A stretch of DNA of 64,000 nt from Acidobacteriota bacterium. GTDB taxonomy: Bacteria > Acidobacteriota > Vicinamibacteria > Vicinamibacterales > 2-12-FULL-66-21. Shown in pieces: positions 37,409 through 45,124 of the stretch. The stretch is taken from positions 1 through 64,000 of the forward strand of contig JACPDI010000022.1 in NCBI GenBank assembly GCA_016184105.1, given 5' to 3'. The translations under genes and the position numbers were made by a program. Numbering within the stretch: position 1 is the first letter of the stretch; each line of letters begins with the position of its first letter. The notes under the pieces are model-generated. The model worked only from the letters and a program-made list of their open reading frames with translations. It did not search any database and was not told the DNA's origin.

Positions 37409-38772
37409 ATGGTGTGACAGGTCTCGCAATCCTGCTTGATGACCGACCCGTCCTGCGCCTTGTGGCTGTCGTCGTGGCAGCGGAAGCATCCCGGGAAATC
37501 CATGTGCCCGATGTTGTTCGGATACGTGCCCCACCCGACCTTCATCGACGGGAACACGTTGCGCCGATACAGCCCCTGGAGCGCATTGACGGCGCGCTCC
37601 ACGTCCTGGCGGCGCTGGGCGTACACGTCGGGGTACGTCGATCGGTAAAATGCCCGGACCTTCGACGCGATCGCATCGAAGGCCGCTTGCTGCGAGGAGT
37701 GCTCGGCTTTCAGGACCGCCACCCCCTCGCGTCGCACGAACGGAAGGTCGCGCGGAATCTCGTTGCTTCCGATGGCGCCGTCCACGGCGCGTTCTGCCGA
37801 CGGCGAAAACGGATGGCTGGGACGGTTGTGGCAGTCCACGCAGTCCATGAGCCGCAGCTCGTTCCTGTCCAGCTCCGCCTGCGTCACCCCCTCGCTCCGG
37901 TACTCCTTCACATTGCCGAAGCGGTCCGTGAACTTCACGTACGGAATCACCTGGCGTTTCTCGTCGGTCGCGATGTACTCGACCTTGTTCGCCAGGGCCA
38001 TGTGCCAGTGGATCCCGGAGACCTGGCCCAGGCCCGGATCCCCTCCGCCGACGTGCACGCGCAGCGTCGTCACGGTTTCAGAGTTCGTCTCGTCCGACGC
38101 GTATTCCCGGCTGACGCGCACGATGTCGCCGTGGAACTTCGCGGGCCAGTGACACTGCTCGCAGGTGTCCCGCGCCGGGCGCAGGTTGTGCACCGGCGAG
38201 GGAATCGGTCGCGAGAACGTGCTCAGCATCACCGCGAACACCTGCCGCGTGCCGGACAGCTTCGACCGGACGAACCACGGCGCGCCCGGCCCGATGTGGC
38301 AGTCGACGCAAACCACCCGGGCGTGCGGGCCGGCCTGGTTCGCCACGAACTCGGGCTCCATGACCTCGTGGCAGACCTTCCCGCAGAAGGTCACCGAGTC
38401 CATGAACTCGAGGCCGCGGTACGCCGCGAGCGACACGATCACGGCGTTGACGAGCGTCAGCAGCACGATGCCGAAGACGATCTCCCGCTGCCGCACGTCG
38501 TTCAGATCGACCCGGGGCCACTCGGCCGGCGGCTTCCCAGCCAGCCGCCGGCGGCGTTCGAGCCACGCGCCGAGCGGCATCAACAGCAGGCCGAAGATGA
38601 ACACCCCGGGGAGCAGCAGGAAAAACAGGATCCCCAGATAGGGGTTGCCATGCTCGCGGAACAGGTCCAGGACGAAGAACGCCAGAAACGCGAGCGCACC
38701 GATAGTGGCGAGGGCGGCGCCAATCGCGATCAGCGGGTGTCGCCCCTCCCAGAACTTGTAATTGATGGTCAT
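37402..38772 (-). CDS. NapC/NirT-family six-haem membrane cytochrome c
   Basis: 456 residues: three N-terminal membrane segments, then a periplasmic domain with five CxxCH sites (CVDCH, CEQCH, CVDCH, CFRCH, CETCH) and one CX3CH site (CGKVCH). Such proteins take electrons from menaquinol and pass them to periplasmic partners. The CX3CH first site is a known variant in this family. Its ATG overlaps the stop of the cytochrome b gene by one base, so cytochrome c, cytochrome b and the NapC-like protein form one operon. Confidence 0.9.
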   Translation of the reverse strand: MTINYKFWEGRHPLIAIGAALATIGALAFLAFFVLDLFREHGNPYLGILFFLLLPGVFIFGLLLMPLGAWLERRRRLAGKPPAEWPRVDLNDVRQREIVFGIVLLTLVNAVIVSLAAYRGLEFMDSVTFCGKVCHEVMEPEFVANQAGPHARVVCVDCHIGPGAPWFVRSKLSGTRQVFAVMLSTFSRPIPSPVHNLRPARDTCEQCHWPAKFHGDIVRVSREYASDETNSETVTTLRVHVGGGDPGLGQVSGIHWHMALANKVEYIATDEKRQVIPYVKFTDRFGNVKEYRSEGVTQAELDRNELRLMDCVDCHNRPSHPFSPSAERAVDGAIGSNEIPRDLPFVRREGVAVLKAEHSSQQAAFDAIASKVRAFYRSTYPDVYAQRRQDVERAVNALQGLYRRNVFPSMKVGWGTYPNNIGHMDFPGCFRCHDDSHKAQDGSVIKQDCETCHTIE

Positions 38773-39611
38773 CAGTTCAGGAAAGCGTAAATGATCATGA
38801 CGAAGAGGGAAAGCCCCACCGTCACCGCAACGGTACCGCCGAGGCGGCCCCAGCGCAGCAGGCGCGGGTTGGGCGGGGTTCCGATGAGGGCGTCAATGTG
38901 CACGCCGCGCGCCGCGAGCCGCGCCAGTTCCAGGGACCGCTCATGCCGGAACTCCTCCTCCGAGACGCGCCCCGTGAAGATGACGAGGTCCATCGGGAAC
39001 TTTTCCGGCCGCAGGTGGCCGTTGAAAAAGTGGATGGTGAAGATGAACCCGACGGCGAGCAGCGCCTCCTCGCCGTGCACCAGCATCGCGATGTTGAAGA
39101 TCCATCCCGGGACGAACCATGAGAACAGCTCCGGGAACCACAGCATCAGCCCGGAGCCGCCGATGATGAACATCCCCCAGAACACCGCCCAGTAGTCGAA
39201 CTTCTCCCAGTAGGTGAACCGATCGAACTCGGGGCGCGGGCCGACGCGAAGGAACCACTTCACGTGCTGGTACAGCTCGATCAGATCTCTCGGCTGCGGG
39301 CTCATCGAGGCGGGCCCCCACAGCATGCCGCGCTCCTTCTTCACGAAGATGCGATACGCGAGCCAGCCCACGTGAAACACGAACACGCCGATGAGCGCCA
39401 GCGCGAAGAACCGGTGCAACAGGCCGGCGAACACGAACCCGCCGAGAAGGCGCGCGAGCACGCCGGCCCAGGCCTCGCCGCTGAACAGCAGCGGCAGCCC
39501 GGTCGCCGCCAGCGCCAGAAAACTGGTCATCAGGATGCCGTGCTGGACCCGCTCCGCCCTGCCGAAGCGGACGATGTAGCGGGGCTCGGTCGCCGCGCGC
39601 GTCTCAGTCAC
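38772..39611 (-). CDS. Membrane cytochrome b (formate dehydrogenase gamma/b561 type)
   Basis: 279 residues with five or so membrane segments. Likely haem-ligand histidines are in ERVQHGILM, LHRFFALALIGVFVFHVGW and VHGEEALLAVGFIFTIHFF. The GHLRPEKFPMD motif after the last pair is common in di-haem quinone-reactive subunits. It probably moves electrons between menaquinone and the 11-haem cytochrome encoded just upstream. Confidence 0.87.
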   Translation of the reverse strand: MTETRAATEPRYIVRFGRAERVQHGILMTSFLALAATGLPLLFSGEAWAGVLARLLGGFVFAGLLHRFFALALIGVFVFHVGWLAYRIFVKKERGMLWGPASMSPQPRDLIELYQHVKWFLRVGPRPEFDRFTYWEKFDYWAVFWGMFIIGGSGLMLWFPELFSWFVPGWIFNIAMLVHGEEALLAVGFIFTIHFFNGHLRPEKFPMDLVIFTGRVSEEEFRHERSLELARLAARGVHIDALIGTPPNPRLLRWGRLGGTVAVTVGLSLFVMIIYAFLN

Positions 39612-40902
39612 CGGTCACCTCCCTCTTGCGGGGCGCCGGCTTCTCCACGGCCCGCAGCGCCGGGTGCTTGGCCGGCGGCGGCACGTGGGGGACCCGCGCG
39701 GTGCGGCCGCGCGAGAACCACAGCATCGTGTGAACCCCGAAGAACCCGAAGACGAACACGAGCAACCCCTCCATGAACCGCGCGGAGTAATACAGCAGCG
39801 GCAGGCGGGACTTGTCGTGCTTGTTCGCGTGCGGGTTGTATGCGACGAAATTGGCCGTCGCACCCTCGTGGCACTGCCCGCAGGTCTTGATCAGGTTCGC
39901 CTCGGCGACCGCCGACCGCCCGTCCTGCCTCGGCAGCACTTCGTGCGCGCCGTGGCAGTCCACGCACTTGGCAACCGGCGTGAAGCCGAGCGCCGTGACC
40001 TGGCCGTGGAACGTGTCCCGGTACGTCTTCAACGACTCCTTGTGGCAGGTGCCGCACTGCTCCACCGCGTGCAGCTGCCAGTCATCCGTGTCCGTCCGGG
40101 CGATGCCATGCGCCGAGTGGCAGGAGGCGCAGTTCGGTGCCGACAGGTTGCCGCCGGCCAGCTTCGCGCCATGGATGCCTCCGGCAAACTCGTGGCGGAT
40201 GCCTTCGTGGCACTTGCCGCACGTGACCGGCACGTTTCTCGGGGACACCGGGCTGTCCGGCAGGCGCTTCGGGACGATCGCGTGGTTGCCGTGGCAGTCG
40301 CTGCACGTGGGTGCGACGACGAGCCCTTTCTTCGCGAGCGCCTGGCCGTGAATGCTGTCGTGGAACAGCGCGGCGACGGCGCCATTCCGCCCGCCCGAGA
40401 GGTTGACGGGCGCCTTGTTCCCGTGGCATTTCGCGCACGTCCGCGCCACCTTCAGCTTGTTGGTGGCCGATTCGGGGTCGCTCGACGGCAGGATCCCGTG
40501 CGCGCTCCCGCCATGGCAGTCCACGCACGTGGCGGCCCGGCTGTTCGGATCCTTGTGCCGGGCGTCTGCGTGGATGCCGTGCTCGTACTGCTCCACGGAC
40601 TGCTCGTGGCAGGTCGCGCACTTCACCTTCGCCAGTTTGTCGGGATGGGGGAACTCGACGCCTGCCGCGAGATCGCTGTGGCAGTCCACGCAGCTCAAGG
40701 GACCGTGCGCCGACTTCGCGAACCGCTCGGTGTCCACCACAACCGGCGCGCCGTTCGCGCGGGTTGCGGACGGGTCGCCATGACAGGCCTGGCAATCCTC
40801 GTTGGCAGGGACCGGCAGCTTCGGCGCCGGGGTCTGCGCGAGCGCGGGCACCGCGGCCAGCAGCAGCGCGCTCATGCACCACGCGGCTATTCGACCTCGC
40901 AC
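39604..40902 (-). CDS. Exported undecahaem cytochrome c with a C-terminal membrane anchor
   Basis: About 432 residues from GTG 40902 (MRGRIAAWCMSALLLAAVPA signal peptide). An in-frame start at 40971 is less likely. I count eleven CxxCH motifs from CQACH to CGQCH, with matching distal His residues (GIHA, SIHG, FHGQ). One membrane segment lies near the C-terminus (FMEGLLVFVFGFFGVHTMLW). It resembles the multihaem subunits of quinone/cytochrome complexes that pass electrons to the periplasm or cell surface. The end overlaps the cytochrome b start by eight bases. Confidence 0.9.
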   Translation of the reverse strand: MRGRIAAWCMSALLLAAVPALAQTPAPKLPVPANEDCQACHGDPSATRANGAPVVVDTERFAKSAHGPLSCVDCHSDLAAGVEFPHPDKLAKVKCATCHEQSVEQYEHGIHADARHKDPNSRAATCVDCHGGSAHGILPSSDPESATNKLKVARTCAKCHGNKAPVNLSGGRNGAVAALFHDSIHGQALAKKGLVVAPTCSDCHGNHAIVPKRLPDSPVSPRNVPVTCGKCHEGIRHEFAGGIHGAKLAGGNLSAPNCASCHSAHGIARTDTDDWQLHAVEQCGTCHKESLKTYRDTFHGQVTALGFTPVAKCVDCHGAHEVLPRQDGRSAVAEANLIKTCGQCHEGATANFVAYNPHANKHDKSRLPLLYYSARFMEGLLVFVFGFFGVHTMLWFSRGRTARVPHVPPPAKHPALRAVEKPAPRKREVTGD

Positions 40903-41009
40903 GCCCGCAGCTCCATGAGATCCTTTCACCTCGCGGTCACACACTATGCCGGCACGGGGCTCGCGCCCCACACCACCTTCGTCATCTCTCCTCCAAGAGA
41001 ATGGATGGC

Positions 41010-41342
41010 TCAGCAGATCTCGCGCACGCCGAACAGCCGCGCGAGCACGGGCGCGAACCGCTCGCCCTCGGATCCCTCGAGGCGCTCGGTCGTGCGCGCG
41101 GCCATGCCGCGCACGACTTCGAGCGTCACGGCGTCCACGGTGGCCCGGGCGGACGGCTCCAGGCTCGCCGTCTTCTTCTTCAGGCGCGCCAGTTCTGCGC
41201 GAGAGACTTCCTCGAATCGGCTCTGGATGGCGCGTTTCAGGGGGCTCACGCCGGCCGAAGTCGCAAAGCGAGTGCCAGTGAAATATTCAGCGATTTTCGG
41301 CCGGCGAGCCGCCAGTTGACGAGCGACCGTCAACGTTCTCAA
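41010..41342 (-). CDS. Stand-alone helical domain resembling the dimerisation domain of glutamyl-tRNA reductase
   Basis: 110 residues at most. Only TTG starts are available and the 5' end overlaps the radical SAM gene. The segment RAELARLKKKTASLEPSARATVDA and the following VVRGMAARTTERLEG look like the C-terminal helices of HemA (RAELxRALxxLxxLxPxExxxVxxLTxxxVNKL). No catalytic or NADPH domain is present. It lies between the radical SAM and multihaem genes, so a link to haem supply is possible but unproven. Confidence 0.45.
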   Translation of the reverse strand: MRTLTVARQLAARRPKIAEYFTGTRFATSAGVSPLKRAIQSRFEEVSRAELARLKKKTASLEPSARATVDAVTLEVVRGMAARTTERLEGSEGERFAPVLARLFGVREIC

Positions 41343-42588
41343 CAGGGCCGGCGGGTGGGATGACGGATTTCCGGCGACCGCGTCCGGGCCGCATCTTCAT
41401 CGCGAACACGGGGCGCGCGGCGATCTTCACCGCCCGCCGCCAGAACTCGTAGCGGTAGAACGCCCCACTACGTGGCGCGATCAACGCGGCATCATCCGGG
41501 TTGACGACGAGGCTGACCTCGATGTTGGGTGCCGCGCCGATCGGCAGTCGGTGCCGGCGGCACGCGTCATAGACCGCGCTCATCACGACGCGCATGTCGT
41601 CATAGCGCGGCGGTGGCCAGCCCTCCATGTCCGACCCGATCGTCGGCCGGAAGATGCACACGGTCGGGAACGCGCCGCGCGAGGTAATTTCCTCGATCGC
41701 CCGCAGCGTGCTCTCGATCGGCTCGAGACCGGCGATGATTTCCCCGGAGACGGCGCCCCGCGGCATCCGCGCGGCGCAGTACTCCAGCGCCTGCATGAAC
41801 AGCGGCTGCCCCAGCATGCGGTCCTTGCCCGGGCAGATGTCGGCAAACCATTTCGGATCCAGGAACTCGAGACAGAACGACAAGTGGTCGACGCCGGCAT
41901 CCAGCAGGCGATCGTACTGCTCGAACCGTTTCTCGGGTGCGAGCTGCACGCCGACCAACAGTCCGACCTGGTCCTTGATGCGCCGGACGTACGGTTCGGT
42001 GAACGCAATCCCGCGCGACCCCTGATAGCCGCCGTTCAAGTGCGCGAAGGTGACGCCGCTCTCCTCCTTCGCCGCCCAGCAGGTCTCGATCACGTCTTCG
42101 ATCGCCTTGTCCGGTTCCTCGCTCCGGCCGACGTTGCGTCCGGTCGTGCAGAACTTGCAGTTCAGCGCCGGCTTGTAGTTCCAGAAGGCGCAGACCGGAT
42201 TCACGTAGATGGCAAGGTAGGTCCCCTGCATCACGGCGATGCGGTTCATCGGCACGTCGCGCGAGGTGACGGCCGAGTACCACTGCGGCTCGCGCGGCAC
42301 GCCAATCACGTACACCGCGCGATCGCGCTCGTCCACGATGCGGTACCCGTTCGCCGGATCCCCGGCGAGCACGTACGGGGAATCTTCCACGAACTTCTCG
42401 ACGACCGGGACGTTCGCCCAGATCTGCCGTTTCAACCACGCCGGCGCCGGGATCGTGATCTCGAGACCGGAGCCGAGCCCCGCGCGCGTGCGCTGGAGTC
42501 CGCGGGCCCCTTCCAGACTCACGCCGTCAGGCACCCGGAGTCCGCGGCACAACAGATCGATCTCGAGTTCGCAGGCGTTCAACGGCAT
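41287..42588 (-). CDS. Radical SAM protein with atypical CX10CX2C motif
   Basis: About 433 residues from ATG 42588 (MPLNACELEIDLL). The probable cluster-binding segment (about 133-147) is VCAFWNYKPALNCKFCTTGRN. The cysteines are spaced C-x10-C-x2-C, where the standard radical SAM loop is C-x3-C-x2-C. The barrel that follows is typical: THLNGG-like FAHLNGGYQGSRG, LLVGVQLAPEKRF, LSFCLEFLDPKWF and SGEIIAGLEPIEST. Product unknown. It sits between the NO reductase and the cytochrome operon. Confidence 0.75.
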   Translation of the reverse strand: MPLNACELEIDLLCRGLRVPDGVSLEGARGLQRTRAGLGSGLEITIPAPAWLKRQIWANVPVVEKFVEDSPYVLAGDPANGYRIVDERDRAVYVIGVPREPQWYSAVTSRDVPMNRIAVMQGTYLAIYVNPVCAFWNYKPALNCKFCTTGRNVGRSEEPDKAIEDVIETCWAAKEESGVTFAHLNGGYQGSRGIAFTEPYVRRIKDQVGLLVGVQLAPEKRFEQYDRLLDAGVDHLSFCLEFLDPKWFADICPGKDRMLGQPLFMQALEYCAARMPRGAVSGEIIAGLEPIESTLRAIEEITSRGAFPTVCIFRPTIGSDMEGWPPPRYDDMRVVMSAVYDACRRHRLPIGAAPNIEVSLVVNPDDAALIAPRSGAFYRYEFWRRAVKIAARPVFAMKMRPGRGRRKSVIPPAGPVENVDGRSSTGGSPAENR

Positions 42589-42795
42589 CGGCCGCCCTGA
42601 CGCAATCGCCGCGCCGCGCCTGCCCCCCTGAAAACACTGGGCAATCGTGGCCCCATGCGCGCCGCTGCCGGATTTCCGGCAGAGCCGGACATGGCCCGAG
42701 AACCCGCGGCAGCAGGGAGGCAAGTTGCGGAGGCGCAAAGACGCGCGGCCCGCCCGGGACCTACGCTTGGCCATTCATCTGGAGGACACGTCTTC

Positions 42796-45081
42796 ATGCG
42801 CAAGTACTGGACTGGCTTCATCCTCGTGGTCGTTCTCTCGTTCGGAGTCCTCGGCTGGGTCGGCACGCGCATTTACCAGTCGATGCCACCGGTGCCGGTT
42901 CGCGTGGTGGCCAGCGACGGCGCCACGGTCGTGCCCGACGGCGACATCGCCGCGGGGCAGAACGTGTGGCAGTCGATGGGCGGGATGGAACTCGGGTCGA
43001 TCTGGGGCCACGGGAGTTACGTCGCGCCGGACTGGACGGCGGACTGGCTGCATCGTGAAAGCCTGCTCATCCTCGACGACTGGAGCGCCGCCGGGCACGC
43101 GCGCCCGTACGCGGACCTGCTGCCGGAACAACAGGCCGCGCTGCGCGAACGGCTCGAGCGGGTGATGCGGCAGAACACGTTCGACGCCGGTACCGGCACG
43201 CTGGTGCTGGACCCGGCGCGCGGACGCGCGTTCGCGGCCAACGCGGCGCACTACGCGGATGTGTTCGGCTCGGGACGCGCGGAATACGCCATCCCGCGCG
43301 ACACCCTGACCGACCCGCGGCGCGCGCGGCAGCTCGCCGCGTTCATCTTCTGGACCTCGTGGGCCGCGTCGACCAACCGCCCGAACGAACGCGTGAGCTA
43401 CACCAGCAACTGGCCGCACGAGCCGCTGGTGGGCAACCGGCCGACGGGTGACACCGTCGTCTGGACGGGCGTGAGCATCATCATGCTGCTCGCCGGGATC
43501 GGCGTCATGGCGTCCTGGTACGCCACCCGGCGCGAAGAGGCGCCCGGCCCGATGCCGCTGTACGATCCGCTCCTCGGCAGCCGCGCGACGCCCGCCCAGC
43601 GTGCCGTCGTGAAGTACTTCTGGACCGTGAGCGGGCTGCTGCTGCTGCAGATGGCGATGGGCATCATCGCCGCGCACTACGGCGTCGAAGGCGATGCGTT
43701 CTACGGCGTGCCGATCTCGTCCTTCCTTCCCTACAGCGTCGCGCGCACGTGGCACGTGCAGCTCGGGATCTTCTGGATCGCCACGGCGTGGCTCGCCGCG
43801 GGCCTCTACATCGCCTCCGCGGTCGGCTCGCGCGACCAGGATCCTCCCTTCCAGCGGCTCGGCACGAACGTGCTGTTCGGCGCGCTGGTCGTCGTCGTGC
43901 TCGGGTCGATGGCCGGCCAGTGGCTCAGCATCCGGCAGCAGCTCGGCATCGGCGACGCGTGGTTTTATTTCGGGCACAGCGGATACGAGTACATCGACCT
44001 GGGCCGGGCATGGCAGATCGCGCTGCTCGTCGGGCTGTTGCTGTGGCTGTTTCTGATGGTGCGGGCGCTCCTGCCGGCGCTGCGCAAGACGGGCACCGAA
44101 TCGCCGGAGCAGGCCGAGCAGCGACCCATCCTCTTTCTGTTTCTCATCTCGACCATCGCCATCGCGTCGTTCTATGCGGCGGCGTTCGGCGCCGGTCGTC
44201 ACACGAACCTCGCGATGGCCGAGTACTGGCGGTGGTGGGTCGTGCACCTGTGGGTGGAAGGGTTCTTCGAGGTGTTCGCGACCGTCGTGATCGCGTTTCT
44301 GTTCGCGCGGCTGCGGCTCGTGTCGCTGAAGCTCGCGGGCGAAGCCAGCCTGCTCTCGGCGACGATCTTCCTGTCGGGCGGGATCATCGGCACGCTGCAC
44401 CACCTGTACTTCACGGGCACGCCGACCCTCGCGCTGGCGTTCGGCTCGGTCTTCAGCGCGCTCGAGGTGGTGCCGTTGCTCTTTGTCGGCTACGAGGCGT
44501 GGGAGAACCTGAAGCTCTCGCGCGCGACGGCGTGGGCGCGGAAGTACCGCTGGCCGATCTATTTCTTCGTGTCCGTGGCGTTCTGGAACCTGGTTGGCGC
44601 CGGGCTGTTCGGGTTCATGATCAACCCGCCCATCGCGCTGTATTACATGCAGGGGCTGAACACCACGCCGGTGCACGGCCACGCCGCGCTTTTCGGGGTG
44701 TACGGCATGCTCGGCCTGGGGCTGATGCTGTTCTCGCTGCGCGCCATGCGGCCCGAGGTGGTCTGGAAGGAGAGGCTGCTGTCGTTCGGCTTCTGGGCGA
44801 CCAACGTGGGCCTGTTCGCGATGGTGGTCCTCAGCCTTCTTCCCGTCGGGCTGATGCAGACCTGGGCGTCGGTCGAAGTCGGCTACTGGTACGCGCGCAG
44901 CCCGGAGTTCCTGCAGGGCGGCGCCATCAACGCGTTCCGCTGGCTCCGCATCGTCGGCGACACGATCTTCGCCGCCGGCATCGTCTCGCTCGTGCTGTTC
45001 ATGTTCGGCCTGAGCTCCGGACACACGGTCCGGGCCGCGGAGGCGGCGGGCGCCGCACTTCCCGAGCGAACCCCCGCGTAA
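42796..45081 (+). CDS. norZ: Quinol-dependent nitric oxide reductase (single chain)
   Basis: 761 residues from ATG 42796. An N-terminal membrane helix and periplasmic domain (NVWQSMGGMELGSIWGHGSY) replace the NorC subunit. The C-terminal part is a haem-copper-oxidase-like subunit with about 12 helices and histidines in RTWHVQLGIFWIATAW, VVHLWVEGFFEVFATV, GTLHHLYFTGTP and TPVHGHAALFGVYG. It reduces 2 NO to N2O with electrons from quinol. No nitrite or nitrous oxide reductase is present, so detoxification or partial denitrification is likely. Confidence 0.93.
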   Translation: MRKYWTGFILVVVLSFGVLGWVGTRIYQSMPPVPVRVVASDGATVVPDGDIAAGQNVWQSMGGMELGSIWGHGSYVAPDWTADWLHRESLLILDDWSAAGHARPYADLLPEQQAALRERLERVMRQNTFDAGTGTLVLDPARGRAFAANAAHYADVFGSGRAEYAIPRDTLTDPRRARQLAAFIFWTSWAASTNRPNERVSYTSNWPHEPLVGNRPTGDTVVWTGVSIIMLLAGIGVMASWYATRREEAPGPMPLYDPLLGSRATPAQRAVVKYFWTVSGLLLLQMAMGIIAAHYGVEGDAFYGVPISSFLPYSVARTWHVQLGIFWIATAWLAAGLYIASAVGSRDQDPPFQRLGTNVLFGALVVVVLGSMAGQWLSIRQQLGIGDAWFYFGHSGYEYIDLGRAWQIALLVGLLLWLFLMVRALLPALRKTGTESPEQAEQRPILFLFLISTIAIASFYAAAFGAGRHTNLAMAEYWRWWVVHLWVEGFFEVFATVVIAFLFARLRLVSLKLAGEASLLSATIFLSGGIIGTLHHLYFTGTPTLALAFGSVFSALEVVPLLFVGYEAWENLKLSRATAWARKYRWPIYFFVSVAFWNLVGAGLFGFMINPPIALYYMQGLNTTPVHGHAALFGVYGMLGLGLMLFSLRAMRPEVVWKERLLSFGFWATNVGLFAMVVLSLLPVGLMQTWASVEVGYWYARSPEFLQGGAINAFRWLRIVGDTIFAAGIVSLVLFMFGLSSGHTVRAAEAAGAALPERTPA

Positions 45082-45094
45082 TCACGACGGTCTG

Positions 45095-45124
45095 ACAGTC
45101 CCGCCTGCCGGCAGGCGGGACTGT
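45095..45124. terminator. Perfect 30-base palindrome between convergent genes
   Basis: ACAGTCCCGCCTGCC is followed immediately by its reverse complement. It sits between norZ and the convergent sensor kinase gene, so a bidirectional terminator is plausible, although there is no T tract. The string CGGGACTGTCAC at its end recurs at about 48274. Confidence 0.55.

Noticed and set aside
42711-42728. Possible sigma-54 site (GG-N10-GC with TTGC) upstream of norZ
   Set aside because: Only the spacing and TTGC match; the -24 half is GGGAGG, and it lies within the 5' part of a region also open on the other strand. Too weak to list.
42775-45024. 749-codon open frame antisense to the NO reductase gene
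   Set aside because: No recognisable domain; it is a by-product of GC-rich codon usage opposite a clear qNOR.
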